From contig NC_133030.1 of NCBI RefSeq assembly GCF_048771995.1, positions 12,974,001-13,038,000 of the forward strand: a stretch of 64,000 nucleotides of DNA. The letters are read 5' to 3'. The stretch comes from Taeniopygia guttata. Lineage: Eukaryota > Chordata > Aves > Passeriformes > Estrildidae. Position numbers and translations under genes: made by a program. Below the pieces are notes generated by a model that had not been told where the DNA came from, searched no databases, and was given only the letters and a program-made list of their open reading frames with translations. This document shows positions 26,410 to 39,328 of this stretch, in pieces. Within the stretch, counting starts at the first letter, position 1. The number at the start of each line of letters is the position of its first letter.

Positions 26410-29400
26410 CTGTGCTCTGTGCCGAGAGGAGCAGGGTCAGTCCCCAGCTCAGACATTCCCCACCAGCCCACCTCTGCTCCCAACACACAAGCAGCCGCCT
26501 ATTTCAATGCTCAGTTCTTTCCTAAGTCTGGCTGGGACACTAGGGACACAATTTGTGAGGATTTGGGGACTCTGGTAGGTTGGGCGTTCTCCTTCCAGGT
26601 CCCGATCCTGATCTATCAACCCTTGTTTTATCATTCTCATCCACCTGGGAGCAAATGCAACTGCCTGGGGCTGCCTGCAGCCTCTAATTCAGGGGACACA
26701 GGGGCTGTCAGCTTCCAGGGGACAACGGCACTGTCCCTGGGCTCCTGAGCACAGATCTCCGGAGAGACATCCTTAATCCCCACCCCAGGAGGAAAGAATA
26801 TGCCAAGCTGGCTGCCAGAGCACTGGGTGAGCTTTAAGGTCACTTCCAACCTAAACCATTCTGTGATTTTAAACAATGCAATTATCGAGGAATTACAAGC
26901 CCATGTCATTCACTGCAGGGATGAGCTGCCTGGACAGAGCTGGTGACCCTGAGCCCAGAATAGCTTCAACAAGGAGTGCCCAGGACTGAACTCAGGCCCA
27001 TGCCAGCTGGTAGGGAGGCTTCAGGTGAGGCTGGTCAGCATTCCAGGCTATTAATAGTATCCCAGGGGGAGCAGGGCTTGGATTTTCACTGCAAGGACTT
27101 CCTGCTGCCAGGGAAGCCCACCTTGGCTGCTGCAGCAAGTCATTCCACTGTGAGAAATGTCCTTCATCCTGCTGTCCCGGGAGTTTGAGGTACGGACAAA
27201 CGGTGCTGTCTGAAGAGCCACGGGGTTTTGCTGCTGCGTGGCCTTTTTCCCCCTCTCCAGCCGTGGGTGGGTTGTAACTGGGGCTCTAGGGAGGGAGAGA
27301 GGCTTCTTTAGGATCTTTGGATGCTCAGGGATGAAAGGGGTGTGGTGACCTGTGCTGTGACCTGCTCTCCTGGTTTGTCTGCTCATTTATGAACAGGGCA
27401 CCTGTGTCTGGATTAGGAGGGGGTAACCCTCTTGCTGACTTTATTTTCTGTGAATGATGATTTTCTTTCCATTATGGAAAAAAAAAAAAGCTTCAGGATG
27501 ATATGTTTAGTAAAGCAGCCCGTGAAGGATACTGGAGAAGGGGAAAGGATGTCTTAAGGCACATTGGGAGTTAAAGGACTCCTTATGGACTCCTTATTTC
27601 CCTGCTCAGAGCCAGACATCACACTGTCCCTCCTGCTTACAGGATGTCAAATAATTCTGGTGACAACTGTTTATCTCTAAAGGAAATGGTTTCGAGCTTG
27701 TCAGGGGAGATTTAGACTGAATATTGAGTAAAATTTCTTCACTGAAAGGGTTGTCCAGTCCTGGTACAGCTGCCCAGGGCAGTGGTGGAGTCCCCATCCC
27801 TGGAGGGATTTAAAAGCCATGTGGATGTGGCACTTGGGGACTTGGGATAGTGATGGCCTTAGGCAGTGGTGGGGAATGTTTGATCCTGATAACCTCAGAG
27901 GGCTTGAACAATTCCATGAGTCTATGTTCCTTCCCATGGATGCTGCTGCCACCAACATTCCCCTGTGGGTTTTGCAGGCAGGAGCTCCCCAGGAACCAGG
28001 GCTGTCCTTATCCCTGCTAACTCCTCCTGGGAGGTGCTGTGAGCTGAGGGGGAGGGGGCAATTCCAGCAGCACCGTTTCTAAAGGTTTCCCACTCCTTCT
28101 GACCTTGAAAAAGCCATTTTCACCTTGCTGTGTCTCAGCCGGGGTTGCTGCTTGCTGTGCCTGCACTGTGTTAGGGGGGATGTGACTCTGCCACGGGGAG
28201 ACGAGGGAAGTGTATTGTTTTTACAGCTTTTCCTTTGCTTCCCTTCTCCTACCTCAGTAAAAAAAAAAAAAAAGTTTACATTCAGAATTTAAATATAACA
28301 TGAATCCCGGTCCAAGGCGTGTGAGAGCATCACGTGGGGCTGTTTATCTCCTAAGGCAGAGGCAGAGTGTGTGAACATAAGGAAACCACTGCCAGAACCC
28401 CTCATCCAGGCTCTGGGAACAAGACCCTGAGGTTTCCACTTGCAGGAGGCTCCCTCCCTCCTCCTGCCACCTTGAGGATATTCCTGCCTGATACAGAAGT
28501 AGCAAAGAGATTTTGCTAGGGAAGTGGCAGTTTGGGGGTGTCACCTGCATTAAACTGTGGATTTCCACCAGCTTTGCAGGAATTCAGCCCCTCTGCTGCT
28601 GTCATTAGATCAGCAGATCTGGGAGGCGTTAGGAAGGGGAAGCAGCTGTTTGGAGCCATGGAAAGGTCCTGGCTGTGCCTGGCACAAGTCTCTGAAAGAG
28701 CAGGGAGTGCTGGCACTGCTGGGACCAGACAGGGAGCAGAGGGAACATCAGCATCAGCCACAGCTAATCCTGTCTGTGCCAGTCTGTCTGAGCCAAGCTG
28801 GCTCCTGGAGCCAAGCATTACAGAAGGAATAACCTTGCTCATCCCTGTCCCGAGGGGCTGTGGGTAGCTGCATCCCAAAGCAGCCCCTGGAAGCACAGCA
28901 TGTCCTGGGAGATTTGAGTTCTTGCCTCCAGCTCCTCATTCTGCAGCTCTCTTCAAACAGGCAGGACTTTTCTTTGCAGTGGGATTTAAGCAACCTGAGT
29001 ATTTTTTTAGACATGACATGCACCTGGCTGGGCACTGGTGGATGGTTGGTGGGTACTGAGTAGCTGATGGAGGCAGATGGGCAAGTAGCACACAGCCCGA
29101 TTTGCTCTGAAATAAGGGCTAAAAGAGCTCCAGATAATCCCAGAACCTGCTGAGGTTTGGGATACGAGCAGGAAGTGACACAGGGATGGGAATTTGAATG
29201 GGAACCTGTACCTGGTTGGAGGGGTGAGGCTATAACAGAGAGGGCTCTTTGCTTTTAGCTGATGAGGATGAGGAAGAGGTGGGTGTGTCTGGCAGTGCCT
29301 GGCTGGGTGACAGCACTCTGCAGTGGGACTGGGCTGCGTGCCCAGCTCTGGTCTGTAAAGGGGTGTCAAACAAGGAGCAGTCTGGGGAAAAGGGAAGCAG

Positions 29401-29600
29401 AGCTGGCACAGAACTACCCCAAGGTGCAATATTTCAGTGTTCTCCCTGCACTGTGCAGAGCTTCTCCTTGGCAAGTCAGTTTTATATTCCTTAACTTACT
29501 GCCAGGGACTATCTCAGTTGGAAATGCCTTATCCTGATGGGGGGAGGCTCATACTCCTGTTGCCTGTGGTCCACAGAGGCATCCCAATTTATCAGGCTGG
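26410..29600. other. Non-coding stretch upstream of the NLR gene
   Basis: No exon could be supported on either strand. The stretch holds two CR1 relics (about 26805-26877 and 27655-27930) and A-rich runs at 27478-27489 and 28260-28273. The missing 5' exon of the NLR gene, possibly a pyrin-domain exon, would be expected here or further right; no pyrin-like helical pattern was recognised in any minus-strand frame. Confidence 0.4.
27655..27930 (+). repeat. CR1-type LINE 3' fragment
   Basis: Contains the CR1 3' pattern: GTAAAATTTCTTCACTGAAAGGGTTGTCCAG, then CTGCCCAGGGCAGTGGTGGAGTCCCCATCCCTGGAGG and GATGTGGCACTTGGGGAC. Degraded 5'-truncated copy on plus. Confidence 0.75.
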
Positions 29601-29639
29601 CCTGCTCCAGGTATTTTTCCCAGCGTGTCCTCCCCACTT

Positions 29640-30620
29640 CATTGCTGTGTTTCAAGTAATTGCTGCAAATCCAGGCAGGATTTGGAGGACAAACAAATGG
29701 AGCAGCAGAGGGGTCAGCGCCGCAGGGACAACCCTGAACTGCTGAGCCAGCTCAGCCCCAAAAGACAGAGGATGTGGAGATGCAGCTGGGCTGCCTTTAC
29801 CACCCTGCGGCCCCCCCTTGGCATCCCGCCCCTCCAGATCTCAGCCCTTCCCTCTGGATTGGAGCGCCCTCTCCCCCCCTCCCTGCTCTCCATCTTCATG
29901 CAGTCTGCAGAGGTGCATTGTGGGAAACTCCCAAGTTTCCCCCCCCCCTCTGCCTGCCTCCCTCCCTCCTCTCTGCGCAAGAGCCAGCTCCCGAGGTGTG
30001 ACTCGTCCGGCCGGAGGACAGAGGTAAGGGGATGCCGCTGGGATATGGGGCGCGGGGTGGAAGGGCCGGGGATCCCGGCTCCGGGATGTGCGGATGTCCT
30101 GCGCAGGGCGACAAAGAAAAATGGAGACGTGGAGCGACCTGCCCAAGGTGAGTGTGCACCTCCTGCAGCCGCCCGGGATGCAGGCCGGGGGCTGCCATAG
30201 CGGCTGCCTCTGGAGCCGGCACCCCACAGCTTTCCCCGTAAGAGGCGGAAAGTGCCTTTTGGACCCCAGACAAGGAGCACGGTGAGGATGGCCGGCCCCG
30301 AGGGGCTCCCTGCCCGTCCCAGCTCTCATGTATTGCTCCCTGAAGGTCAGGCAGCCACGGAAAGTGTTTCTGCTAATGCACGGGTGCCTCCTGCCCGCTT
30401 CCTGCCCGCAGCTTCCTGCTGCCTGCACGTACCTGCAGCCTCCGCCGCCTTTGCGAGCTGTGCCGCCCAGCCCGAGCGGAGCCTTTCCGCCTGATCCGAG
30501 CCGGGCCGGGCCGGGCCGGGCCAAGGAGAGGCCCTGGATGCCGCAGCAGGGGAAGCGGAGCCGGCCATGTGCCGGAAACAGGGCTGCTGGGAGGGAGGAG
30601 GGGAAGCAGCAGCCCGGGCT
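29640..30620 (+). promoter_or_regulatory. CpG-containing segment, candidate promoter/first exon
   Basis: GC-rich segment with pyrimidine runs, a TGTGGGAA motif (29919-29926, the core bound by RBPJ/CSL) and a possible exon end at CAGAG/GTAAGG around 30024. It is the only CpG-rich region between the NLR gene and the CEND1 coding exon, so it may be the CEND1 promoter with a 5' untranslated exon, or the divergent start of the minus-strand NLR gene. Assignment is inferred from position only. Confidence 0.3.
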
Positions 30621-33600
30621 GAGCCCCTCCAGCCTCGGCGGCAGAGCTGCTGCGCCTCCCCGGAAGGTTTTAGGCGGTTTTCCAGCTGCTTTCCCTCTCC
30701 CATCTGTATGGACCGTGGGATTTCTTTGCCTTTTGCTCTGCCTCCCTCACAAAGGGAAATCTGCCCCCAAAAAACCCAACAGGGAGAAAGATGGCAGAGG
30801 CAAGAGTGAATATTGCACCGAAGGAGTGGGAGAGGGGTGGGTACCAGACCAGGCCTCCTGAGTCACCAGGGAGGAAAAGCTTTGGGAATGTCTCAGGCTC
30901 CTCAGTCTGATGTCCCTGCTCTCTCTGCATCCGTGTGCATCCCTGTGATGTGTGTTGTCAGGGACCTGTTGATTTGCTCCTGTTTAGTTCTCTGTCCCTC
31001 TGGTGGCTTCTGGGGAGGTGCAAAGGGAGAAAGAAGAGGATTTAAAAAATGAATCGAGGTCAGGCTGGCAGAACTTGGGCATTGGGACAAGAGAAGGAAA
31101 CCTCCCCGCCGCAGCCCCGTTTTCCTGGGTGGGGCTTGGGTAGGATGCCGTCAGGAGAGGGAGGATGGACTATGCCGGATTAAGCTCCTTGCTTCGTTTC
31201 AGGACTGACCTCCAAAAGTCTGACCTTCACAGATTTGACCTTCAGTGTTTTCCATCTGTCCTTTCTCAGCCACGGTGCCCAACACCAACATCTAACCCTG
31301 TGATATTGTGGTGGGGTGGGGGAAGAAATCCCAATTCTCCCCTAAAAGTGCATTTTCATCCTGCTGCATCTGTCCCCTCCCCTGGCAGGCTGCTGGGATG
31401 TGGGGCTGGAGAACACCCTGATACATCATCCCCATCCTGGATCAGGTGTTGGGGCTGGCAGAAGGGGCGGAGGGGAGGGATGGAGCTCTCTGAGCAGGGA
31501 TTTCCATGCTCAAGGAGCTTTGGCCATCCTTCCCCAGATTGCTTTCCAGCTTTTTGCTGGGAAGGAGAGTGCCCTGGTGTTGCTGCACAAGGTAAAGGAT
31601 GGGTTTTACCCCAGAGAGTGTGGGAGCTTCCCTGGAAGGGCTCTGCCTCGTATGGAATTGGCCCCTTGTCTGCCTGCAGTGGCTTCTTAGATTTCAGCTG
31701 CAGAGCAACAGTTTTCAGGCTGATGCCTGCAGATCCAGGGGCTGCCAGGTTCCAGACCCAGCTCTGCATGTGAGGAATTAATTCTAGAATCTTTCTGCTG
31801 GCCCCAGCTGAGCCACAAAGGGGGTCATGCCGCATCAGGCAGAAGGGATAGATTTAGGATGCCCATAAACTGGGGAGGGATGTTGAATTTGCTGCTGCTT
31901 CCTGCAGTGGTTGGGGCTATTTCACTGTGTCACATATATCCCTCATCTATTTTTGCTTGTGGTTATTGAATTTGGGATACAGGACTGGGAGGAAGATACC
32001 TTAATAGCAAAGTCTTTGAGAAAGGGAGTCAGCCTTCTGAAGCTGGGGTCTGGGTCATTGTTGCTTGGGGAGCAGCACCCCAATTTGGAAGCATCTGCCC
32101 TCTTCCCAAAGGCTTTTCCCAAGTGCTGGCAGGGCTGGGGTAAGGAGCAGGGCTTTGTGGTGGGAAGGAATGAGTGCTCACCATTTTTCAAGAGTCAGAG
32201 AATGTTTGCTGACCTTGTCACATTATCCCTGAGCTGGCACCGCAGATCGAGAGCTGAGCAGGGAACCAAGGCAAGCCCCATAGCCCCAGCCAGGGTGTTG
32301 CTGGAATTGAATTTTTGGCTCTGGGAGGGCTGGAAAAACATTATAAAGAAATTAACTGAGTGTGTTTGCAAAAGTCAAAACATGAGAGTTGCCCAGGGTA
32401 GGGTTCAGGATGTACCCAGTTCCTGTGAGGTGTCACACTCATGGGTTAAGGCTTCAGGATTCCTGTTGCTGCAGTGTCTCCAAAAGTGTTCCCCATTATT
32501 GCTCCAGTGCTTTGATCCAGTGTCCTGACAAATAGCTGCCATGGAAAAAAAAAAAGTCATCCTGGCTGAGAAGCCTTTCCTCTGTGCCCTGAATTTCTGT
32601 CTTGGACTGAGGGATGCCCAGCCCTGCCAGGGAGAGGCTCAAGATCTAACACCTCGTGTTTTTTGAACTGTAAAAGCTACAGTTTTCCTCTGCTACAAAA
32701 AAAGGGAACTATTCAGAGGAAAAGAGAAATCAATTTTGTGTCTGAGGGGTGTTCAAACCCAAGGTTAAAGTGAGATTAGCACAGCAAATTGAGGTGCTCT
32801 GAACTCTGCTTTAGAGGCTTGGGGACTTTGTTGGGACCCTGAGGAGCCAGGCTTTGCAGCAGGGTATTTCCAACCCAGCCTCAGCAACGTATTTCCAGGT
32901 TCTGTTGAATTCTAGAAATTATTTTGCTGTAAGATGTGTCTGGGAGTGCAAGCTGTATGGGGGAGGCTGGTGGCACTTGAGGGGCCTTGCTAGGTGTGAC
33001 TTCTCTTGCTGCCAGCAGGCCAGGGCCATGCCAGCTGTGACTCAGTGCCCACCCCTAGGGAGTCAGCCGGAGCACGTGGCTGCAGACAAAATCTTCTTTC
33101 TCCCACGGCTGCTTGGCAGTGCCTGGTTTTTGCTGTGCACGTGGCTGTGTACAAACAGGGTGTCTTACCAGGGTAGGTTGGAACAGTGTTGGGGGTTAAA
33201 CCCCTCCAAAAATGCACAGGCTGAACCCCTGGCAGGAGTGTGGTGTGTCTGCAATGCTGCCTCCATCTCTCAGAGAATAAAATGTCTGCCACGTCCATCC
33301 CAGGAGCTCTTTGGGGACAGGATGTGTGTGGCTTGCAGAGGTGACGCTCAGCTCAGAGCTTGTCATCTGCAGAGGTTGTGGTGTAGAAAAAGACCATATA
33401 TGTCCTGTTCCTAGGCTTTTTCTGGTGGGGAGACTGAAATGCTGTGTCACCTGTGTGGGCAGCATGGCTGGGCAGCCTCTGGAAAGAACACTGGCAATGG
33501 TGTCACACCTCTGTGCAGCTGGTGGCCCAGGGTCTGCATTCCAGAGCCCTTCCCTTTGCAAATGGAGGGCAAAACTGCCTTTGCTGGGCTACAGGAACCC

Positions 33601-35269
33601 ATCCTGTTCCCACACCTCACCTTGGTGCCAGGTACAATGCAATCTCTGAACGTGGACGCCTTGCCCAGCCTGGAGAGAGGGGATGTGGCTTGGTGGCACT
33701 GGGAGTGAGAAGGGGGGTCCTGGCCATACTCTGGGGGCTGTGGGGGTGGCAGGTACAGATTTTTGGTCACTGCCAGCACCAGCTGCATGAGTGAGGAGCA
33801 TGCTGGGGTTCAGAGCAGCTGCAGGGATTGCTGCAGCCATGGAGCAGAGGCTTGGCTGGCAGATCTCCCCCCATGGCAGCGATTTGAGGCTGCTGCCACT
33901 GCTAAACTACTTCCAGCATCTGACACCCTCCATAACAAGATTCAAAGGGCTTGTTTGAGAGGGGAATGTTTAATCCAGGGATGGGGGGAGGGATATGGGG
34001 AGAAACAAACAACAGATTGGAAAAAGGATTCATAAATATCTCATCAGAGTGAAGTGGGTCACCAGTGTTTGCTGTGACTTGGTGCTGCTGTCTCTGAGGG
34101 CTGGATTTGGGAGGGCTGGGAAGCACAGCAGGCTCCTGTACAGTCTGTCCCTGGTTGTGCAGCACCGAGGCCGTTCAGCAGCGTCTGTGACAAGTGACTC
34201 TGCTGGCGTGGGGTTTGCGTTGCATTGTGTCACGTTTGCCGTGCGTTGCGTCAGGAGCTGGGGGCTGAAATAGCCTGGAAGGGAGCTAAAATCCTCCTTG
34301 GGGAGCTGCTCCTGGCAGCTGAGAGAACACAAGCTCCTTATGTAAAGCTGCTTTAATATTTATGGTAATATCAGAGGCGGTGCATTACCTCATCCATCTT
34401 CGCTGCCCTTCTTGGGCATGGGGAAAGGCTTAGTCACTACTCTGCTGACCTTCTCCTGGATGCTTGCTTGGCATCTACCTGCCTTTAATGCATTTATTCC
34501 CCCAGCAGCTCGGAAAAAGGGAGAAATGCTGCTTTTCCCCATTGGGAATGGGGAGCTGAAGCACCGGGAGTGCTGCTCAGTTGCAGGAGGGGACTGGACA
34601 CAAATCTCCGTTTGTGACAGAGGGGACAGGCACAGACCCCAAAGGACAGTCCCAAAGGACAGGGTAGTTCAAGCTGCATTCCTTAGGGATTAGACGAGAA
34701 GGTGGAGGAGAGTGGGATGGTGAGAGTGCTGGGAAATGAGCTCCCTCTGCTGCACCAGAGGCACCTTTGGTGCCAGCTGGTGTTTCCTTAGGGGAAGCAA
34801 GGGTCTGTCTGTCCTGTGCATGAGGGGATGAGTGCCTTTCTTCCAGACAGGCAGGAGTGACAAAGAAGGGAAGAGGAGATTAGGGGATGAGGGGGAGGAT
34901 TTGAAGATAAAGTGTTTCATGTCGTCTCTGGCTTTTTCTGCACAGCATTGCTTCTGGTCAGATATGGTCAGTATCTATTTCCAAGATGGATGTTTCCAAC
35001 TGGAGGACACTTGGAGTCTAGGGATGGACCTTTGTTTCAGGATAAATCATGATACATAACCCCACTGTGTTGTTAAATCCTTCCTTGCTGCCAGTTTCAG
35101 TGTAGCAGCCAAGGACCTGATGGAAATGCCTTGCTTTTCATGGCAGAGGGAAAAGCCCCATGGATGAGCTTCCCACTGCACCCCCGACCCACACCCTGGA
35201 GCAGCTCCTCCATCGTGCAAAGTGACTGACTTTTCCTTCCAAATGGAAGCAGTAGGGGAGGATGAGAGG

Positions 35270-35411
35270 ATTTGGAGATGGGATGGGGCTGGTGTCTGCA
35301 GAGGGAAGGGGCCATCCAGATGGAGCTGTGCTGTGTCACAGATTTGGAGATGGGATGGGGCTGGTGTCTGCAGAGGGAAGGGGCCATCCTGATGGAGCTG
35401 TGCTGTGGCAC
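35270..35411 (+). repeat. Two-copy 71-bp tandem duplication
   Basis: The block starting GATTTGGAGATGGGATGGGG repeats once, 71 bp later, with only a few mismatches (AGATGGAG/TGATGGAG and TGTGTCAC/TGTGGCAC). Confidence 0.8.
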
Positions 35412-36937
35412 GGCTTAGCAATGACTCATCAGTGCAGGATTGATGCAGCTTTCATCTGTGCAAAGAGGAGACAGATGAATAGATGTGTTTGGTGATTTGC
35501 TGGGGTTTGAGGCAGGAAAAGTGCCCTTCAGGGAGCAAGGGAAGCTGTTCCTGTGCTGGCCTGTTGCTCCAGCGGAGGGCAGCTTGTTGCGCTGGGTGAA
35601 TCCGACTGCACTGACCTTGAGAGCATCCCAGGGGAGCTGTGGCGTTTGTGTGCCAATCTTTGCAGCAGCAGCAGCAATTTGGAAAGCTTTCCTTCTCCTC
35701 CTTTGTCATCCCTGGTTTTATTATGCCAGCTCCCTTTTCCCAGCCTGGGAAAGAGCTGGTTAGTTGCTGGCAATGAGAACCTTCCAGAAAGGGCACTGAT
35801 TGTTAAACAGAAATAGCATGGAGCAGGGAAAAGGGAGAGAATGAAGCCTGTCTCCCACAAAATCTTATTCCCAAATGCTGCTGCCTGTGTAGGAGGCAGA
35901 GAGGGAGCTGGAAGGGGGAGGAATGGGTAGACAGGCAGAGACAGCAGCTGACAAGAGGAAAGGGAGGAATAAAAAGATGTGAGGAGCTATAAAGAAGAAA
36001 GCAAAGGTAGGAAAATGTGTCATTAGAGAAACACTTGGTGTGATGGAATGAGGGAAGAGGAGGAGACAAAGGAATGGAGGAAACCCTTATATGCAGGCTT
36101 AATAATTTGAAGTAAGGAAAGCACCTCTTTCTTCAGTCTGGAGGAGGTGGAGGTGCTTAAAGATGAGCTCATAGCCATACCCTTGGAAGTACAGGATGGA
36201 GAGGAGAGATGATTCCCAAGGTAGGGAGCTAAGAGCACACAGAAGTGAGCTAAGCACTGGGATGGAAGAAGATGTGCTGCTAAGGGTACCCAGGAGCCAG
36301 AGGAGGAGCCAGGCCAAAGGGTCTGGAGAGGTGCTGGGTGATCCTGTGGCTACTTGCAGTGATGGAAAACCAGAGACAAAAGCTCTTTTGTGTAGGCACT
36401 TAAGAACTGCCGATATTGATTTTTGGCTTAGTTTGGTTTCTACATCTTTTAAAACCTTTTCTAAGCTGCATGATGGGTTTGTGTTGCTTTTAGTGGAAAT
36501 GCACTTAGAATCAGGAAATTCTGTTTGTGGCAATGCAGGGCATGATGGCAGGACAAAGCTCCTGGCTCCATAGCTCTAAGCAAAACCAGCTTTCATGCCC
36601 CCAGGAATCTGGATCAGTGAGGTGGATAAACCTTGAGGTGCCTGGACTGTGCAGGGTCCCCATTTCTCAGCAAAAAGTTGAGTTTGCCCTCTCTGATTTA
36701 CCTCATGATCTCCATGATTTTCCTAGGGAAGGAGCAGAAGTTTAATGCTTGGTCCATGTGCTGTAACCACACGAATGTCAGAGTGTGCGAGTGGCCCAGT
36801 TAATTGATATCAAAACAACAAAGAAGGTAAATTAATATTTATGCCATGATTAATCTGACTCTCCCTGCTTTAACCTCTGAGCCCACTTCAGCTGTGGGCT
36901 CTGCTTACTATTTCTTTATGTCTCATTGTACCAGATT

Positions 36938-36961
36938 GAAAAAAAAAAAAAAAAAAAAAAA
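36938..36961 (+). repeat. Poly(A) run
   Basis: Uninterrupted A run of about 24 bases without a recognisable retroposon attached. Confidence 0.85.
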
Positions 36962-38769
36962 GGATAAACTGGTCCCAAACCAGAGGAGCAGAGTCCTGGA
37001 AGTGACTGTGTGCAGCCTCAGCTCTGGATTTATGTAGGACTTGTGCTGACAGAGTAGTATGGATGCTCTCTGGAAAAGATGAGGCAGGTGATATCTACAG
37101 AAGTATTACAGAATGAGCACTGAGAGGAAAATATTCTTGCACTTGGCCAGGCCCTTGCTTCCCTCCCACACCCTAAGCCACAGTGAGGCCCAAAGCTGGG
37201 TGAGCATCCGGGGTGGTATTTGTGTGGTACAGGATGCCCACATGTCTGATACATGCTCAGCAAGCCATGAGAGAGGCACAGTTTCGGGTTTCCAAAAAGT
37301 TTAGTATCCCAAACTAGGGAGTACAAGCAATGCCCATCTGCAGTCAATGAGAAATATGGGATTTTACGGTCACCCAGCCTAGTGCAGTGTGAGGAGCTGG
37401 TCTGGAAGTCCTTGTGGGTCCCTTCCAACTTAGGATATTCTATGAGAGTTGTGAAATTCCATGATTTTGGTGCTGCAGTTCCCTCAGTCTGCTCCAGCTG
37501 ACTGGCACTGGAGCAGCTGGTGTCCACCAAGCAATGGCTGGCAAGGGAGAGCAGAGGAGGGAGGTGTTTCCATCTTAGGAACCATAAGGTGTTGCTCGGC
37601 TTTGCTCTAGTCCCAAATGTGTAATTTCTGTGAGATTTCCTCCATTCCTGCCTAAATGGAGATGAAAGCCCCATGTTTATCAGCCTCTTTCCCAGAAGAA
37701 TCAGCAGCACAGATCATTGCTGCAGTCCTGGGACTTCATTCCTGTCATTAGAGGAGTGATCTGCCCTTTGAGCTGCTGTGGAAGGAACCTTTGCTGGCTG
37801 AGGTTTTTGAGGAGCCTCTTCAGCTCTCAATCCAGACAATGAGCTCTGATTTCACTTAGCAGGCAGAAAGCTCCTGGCAGCCCTGAAGGTCAGCAGGGAG
37901 CCAGCAATGCTGGTGGCTCAGATCCGATGCTGCCTCCTGGTTACTCTTTATTTCCCAAGCTTGGAGCTGATGTGGTGCTGAACTGCCAGAGCCTGCTGGC
38001 AAAATGCCCAATGTATTGTCCTCTTCTCCCATCACATGGAAGTGCAGCCACAGGAGCTCCATCCTCAGCTCACCCAGCCCTGCCAGGTTTGTGGGGTGAG
38101 GTTATTGTGGTAGTTTTACTTCCCCTTAAAGCCCACTTTGTCCCTTTGCTGAATTCCCGTGGTACAGCTGTGCTGTTCACCACTTGCACCAGTTGCCTGG
38201 GGAAGACAGATCCAGCTGATCACCAGCGTCCTGTTTGGCTCCATGGGCAAGTCCAGCAAACCCTGAAAGGAGATGACAGGACTGAGACATCTCTATCACC
38301 AAGAGATCCAGCTCTGCAGTAAATCTGAGCAGTCAGTTCTCTGTTTTGCTGTTGCTCTACCAAAATGCTAGTAGAAATAATCTTTTTATCTCTGATACCT
38401 GTGAGAACTGAGGAAGTAATTGTGGTTTCCTGCAGTACCCATCTGGAGGGAGAGTATCACACAGGACTACATATTAACTGCTTCTAAAATGGATCTCTGG
38501 ATAGTGCTGCCAAAGGAAGCGTGGAGGGTGAGACAGGCAGGGAGAATCTATCCATCTGCTTTCCCATGGAACAAAGTGTTCTCTCCTTACCCAGAAGGAA
38601 TTGAAAGGGTGAGCAAAGGCAAAGTAAGGTTTATGTGGTTGGATGGTTGGATGTGAGTTTGTCATTGCTGACAAATGGCCTCACACACACAGCCAGGATG
38701 GACTTGGACTAGGGATGCCCAGAAGTGGCAGTCATAGATGACAGTCAGTCCAACTTGTTTGATGTTCCT

Positions 38770-38990
38770 GTTTGATATTAGGGAAAAAATCCTTCCCTGT
38801 GAGGGTGCTGAGGCCCTGGCACACATTGACCAGAGAAGCTGTGGCTGCCCCATCCCTGGAAATGTCCAAGACCAGGCTGTACAGGGCTTGGATCCCTCTG
38901 GTCCAGTGGAAGGTGTCCCTGCCCGTGGCACAATCAAGGTGAGTTTTAAGGTCTCTTCCAACCCAGGCCATTCTCTGTTTCTGTGATTGT
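38770..38990 (+). repeat. CR1-type LINE 3' fragment
   Basis: Clear CR1 3' end: GAGGGTGCTGAGGCCCTGGC, AGAAGCTGTGGCTGCCCCATCCC, GTGGAAGGTGTCCCTGCCC, then TTCCAACCCAGGCCATTCTCTG. Confidence 0.9.
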
Positions 38991-39328
38991 TACAGGCACA
39001 TAGCCTGTAGTAAATGCTTTGAATGGAGTTCACAGTTCTGAAAGAAGAAGCCAACAGCTTTCCAGTCTTCCTTTCTGTCCTCCTCCGTCACCTCCAGGCA
39101 GAGCAATGCTGGCTTGCTCTGCCCTGTCACTCACCTCTCCTTGTTCTGCTTTCCCCTCCAGGTGCTGTACCATGTCCAGGTAGGACACTGCCAGCGTAAC
39201 AGGCGTCCCAAGACAACTGCTCCCAGGCCTTGAGCTCGGGTGGCTCCTCTGCTTCCTGCAGCAACTGGGCAAGGGAGAAGAGCTGGGATAGCCCCACGTA
39301 TCCAGTCGCTGCCCACAGCACCCCTAGG

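Larger units (their letters stand above)
30621..38750. other. Non-coding stretch between candidate promoter and CEND1
   Basis: No supportable exon was found; open frames are short and lack any recognisable domain or splice pattern. Notable items are a two-copy 71-bp tandem repeat (35270-35411), a poly(A) run (36938-36961) and a weak CR1 relic near 37370-37445. It could be the intron of CEND1 or intergenic sequence. Confidence 0.4.

Noticed and set aside
29841-30524. 227-codon minus-strand frame as the missing 5' exon of the NLR gene
   Set aside because: The translation is low-complexity Gly/Arg/Pro from a CpG-rich segment and shows no pyrin, CARD or FISNA pattern.
31165-31773. 202-codon plus-strand open frame in the CEND1 upstream interval
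   Set aside because: No domain, no splice context and no repeat of the pattern elsewhere; consistent with chance.
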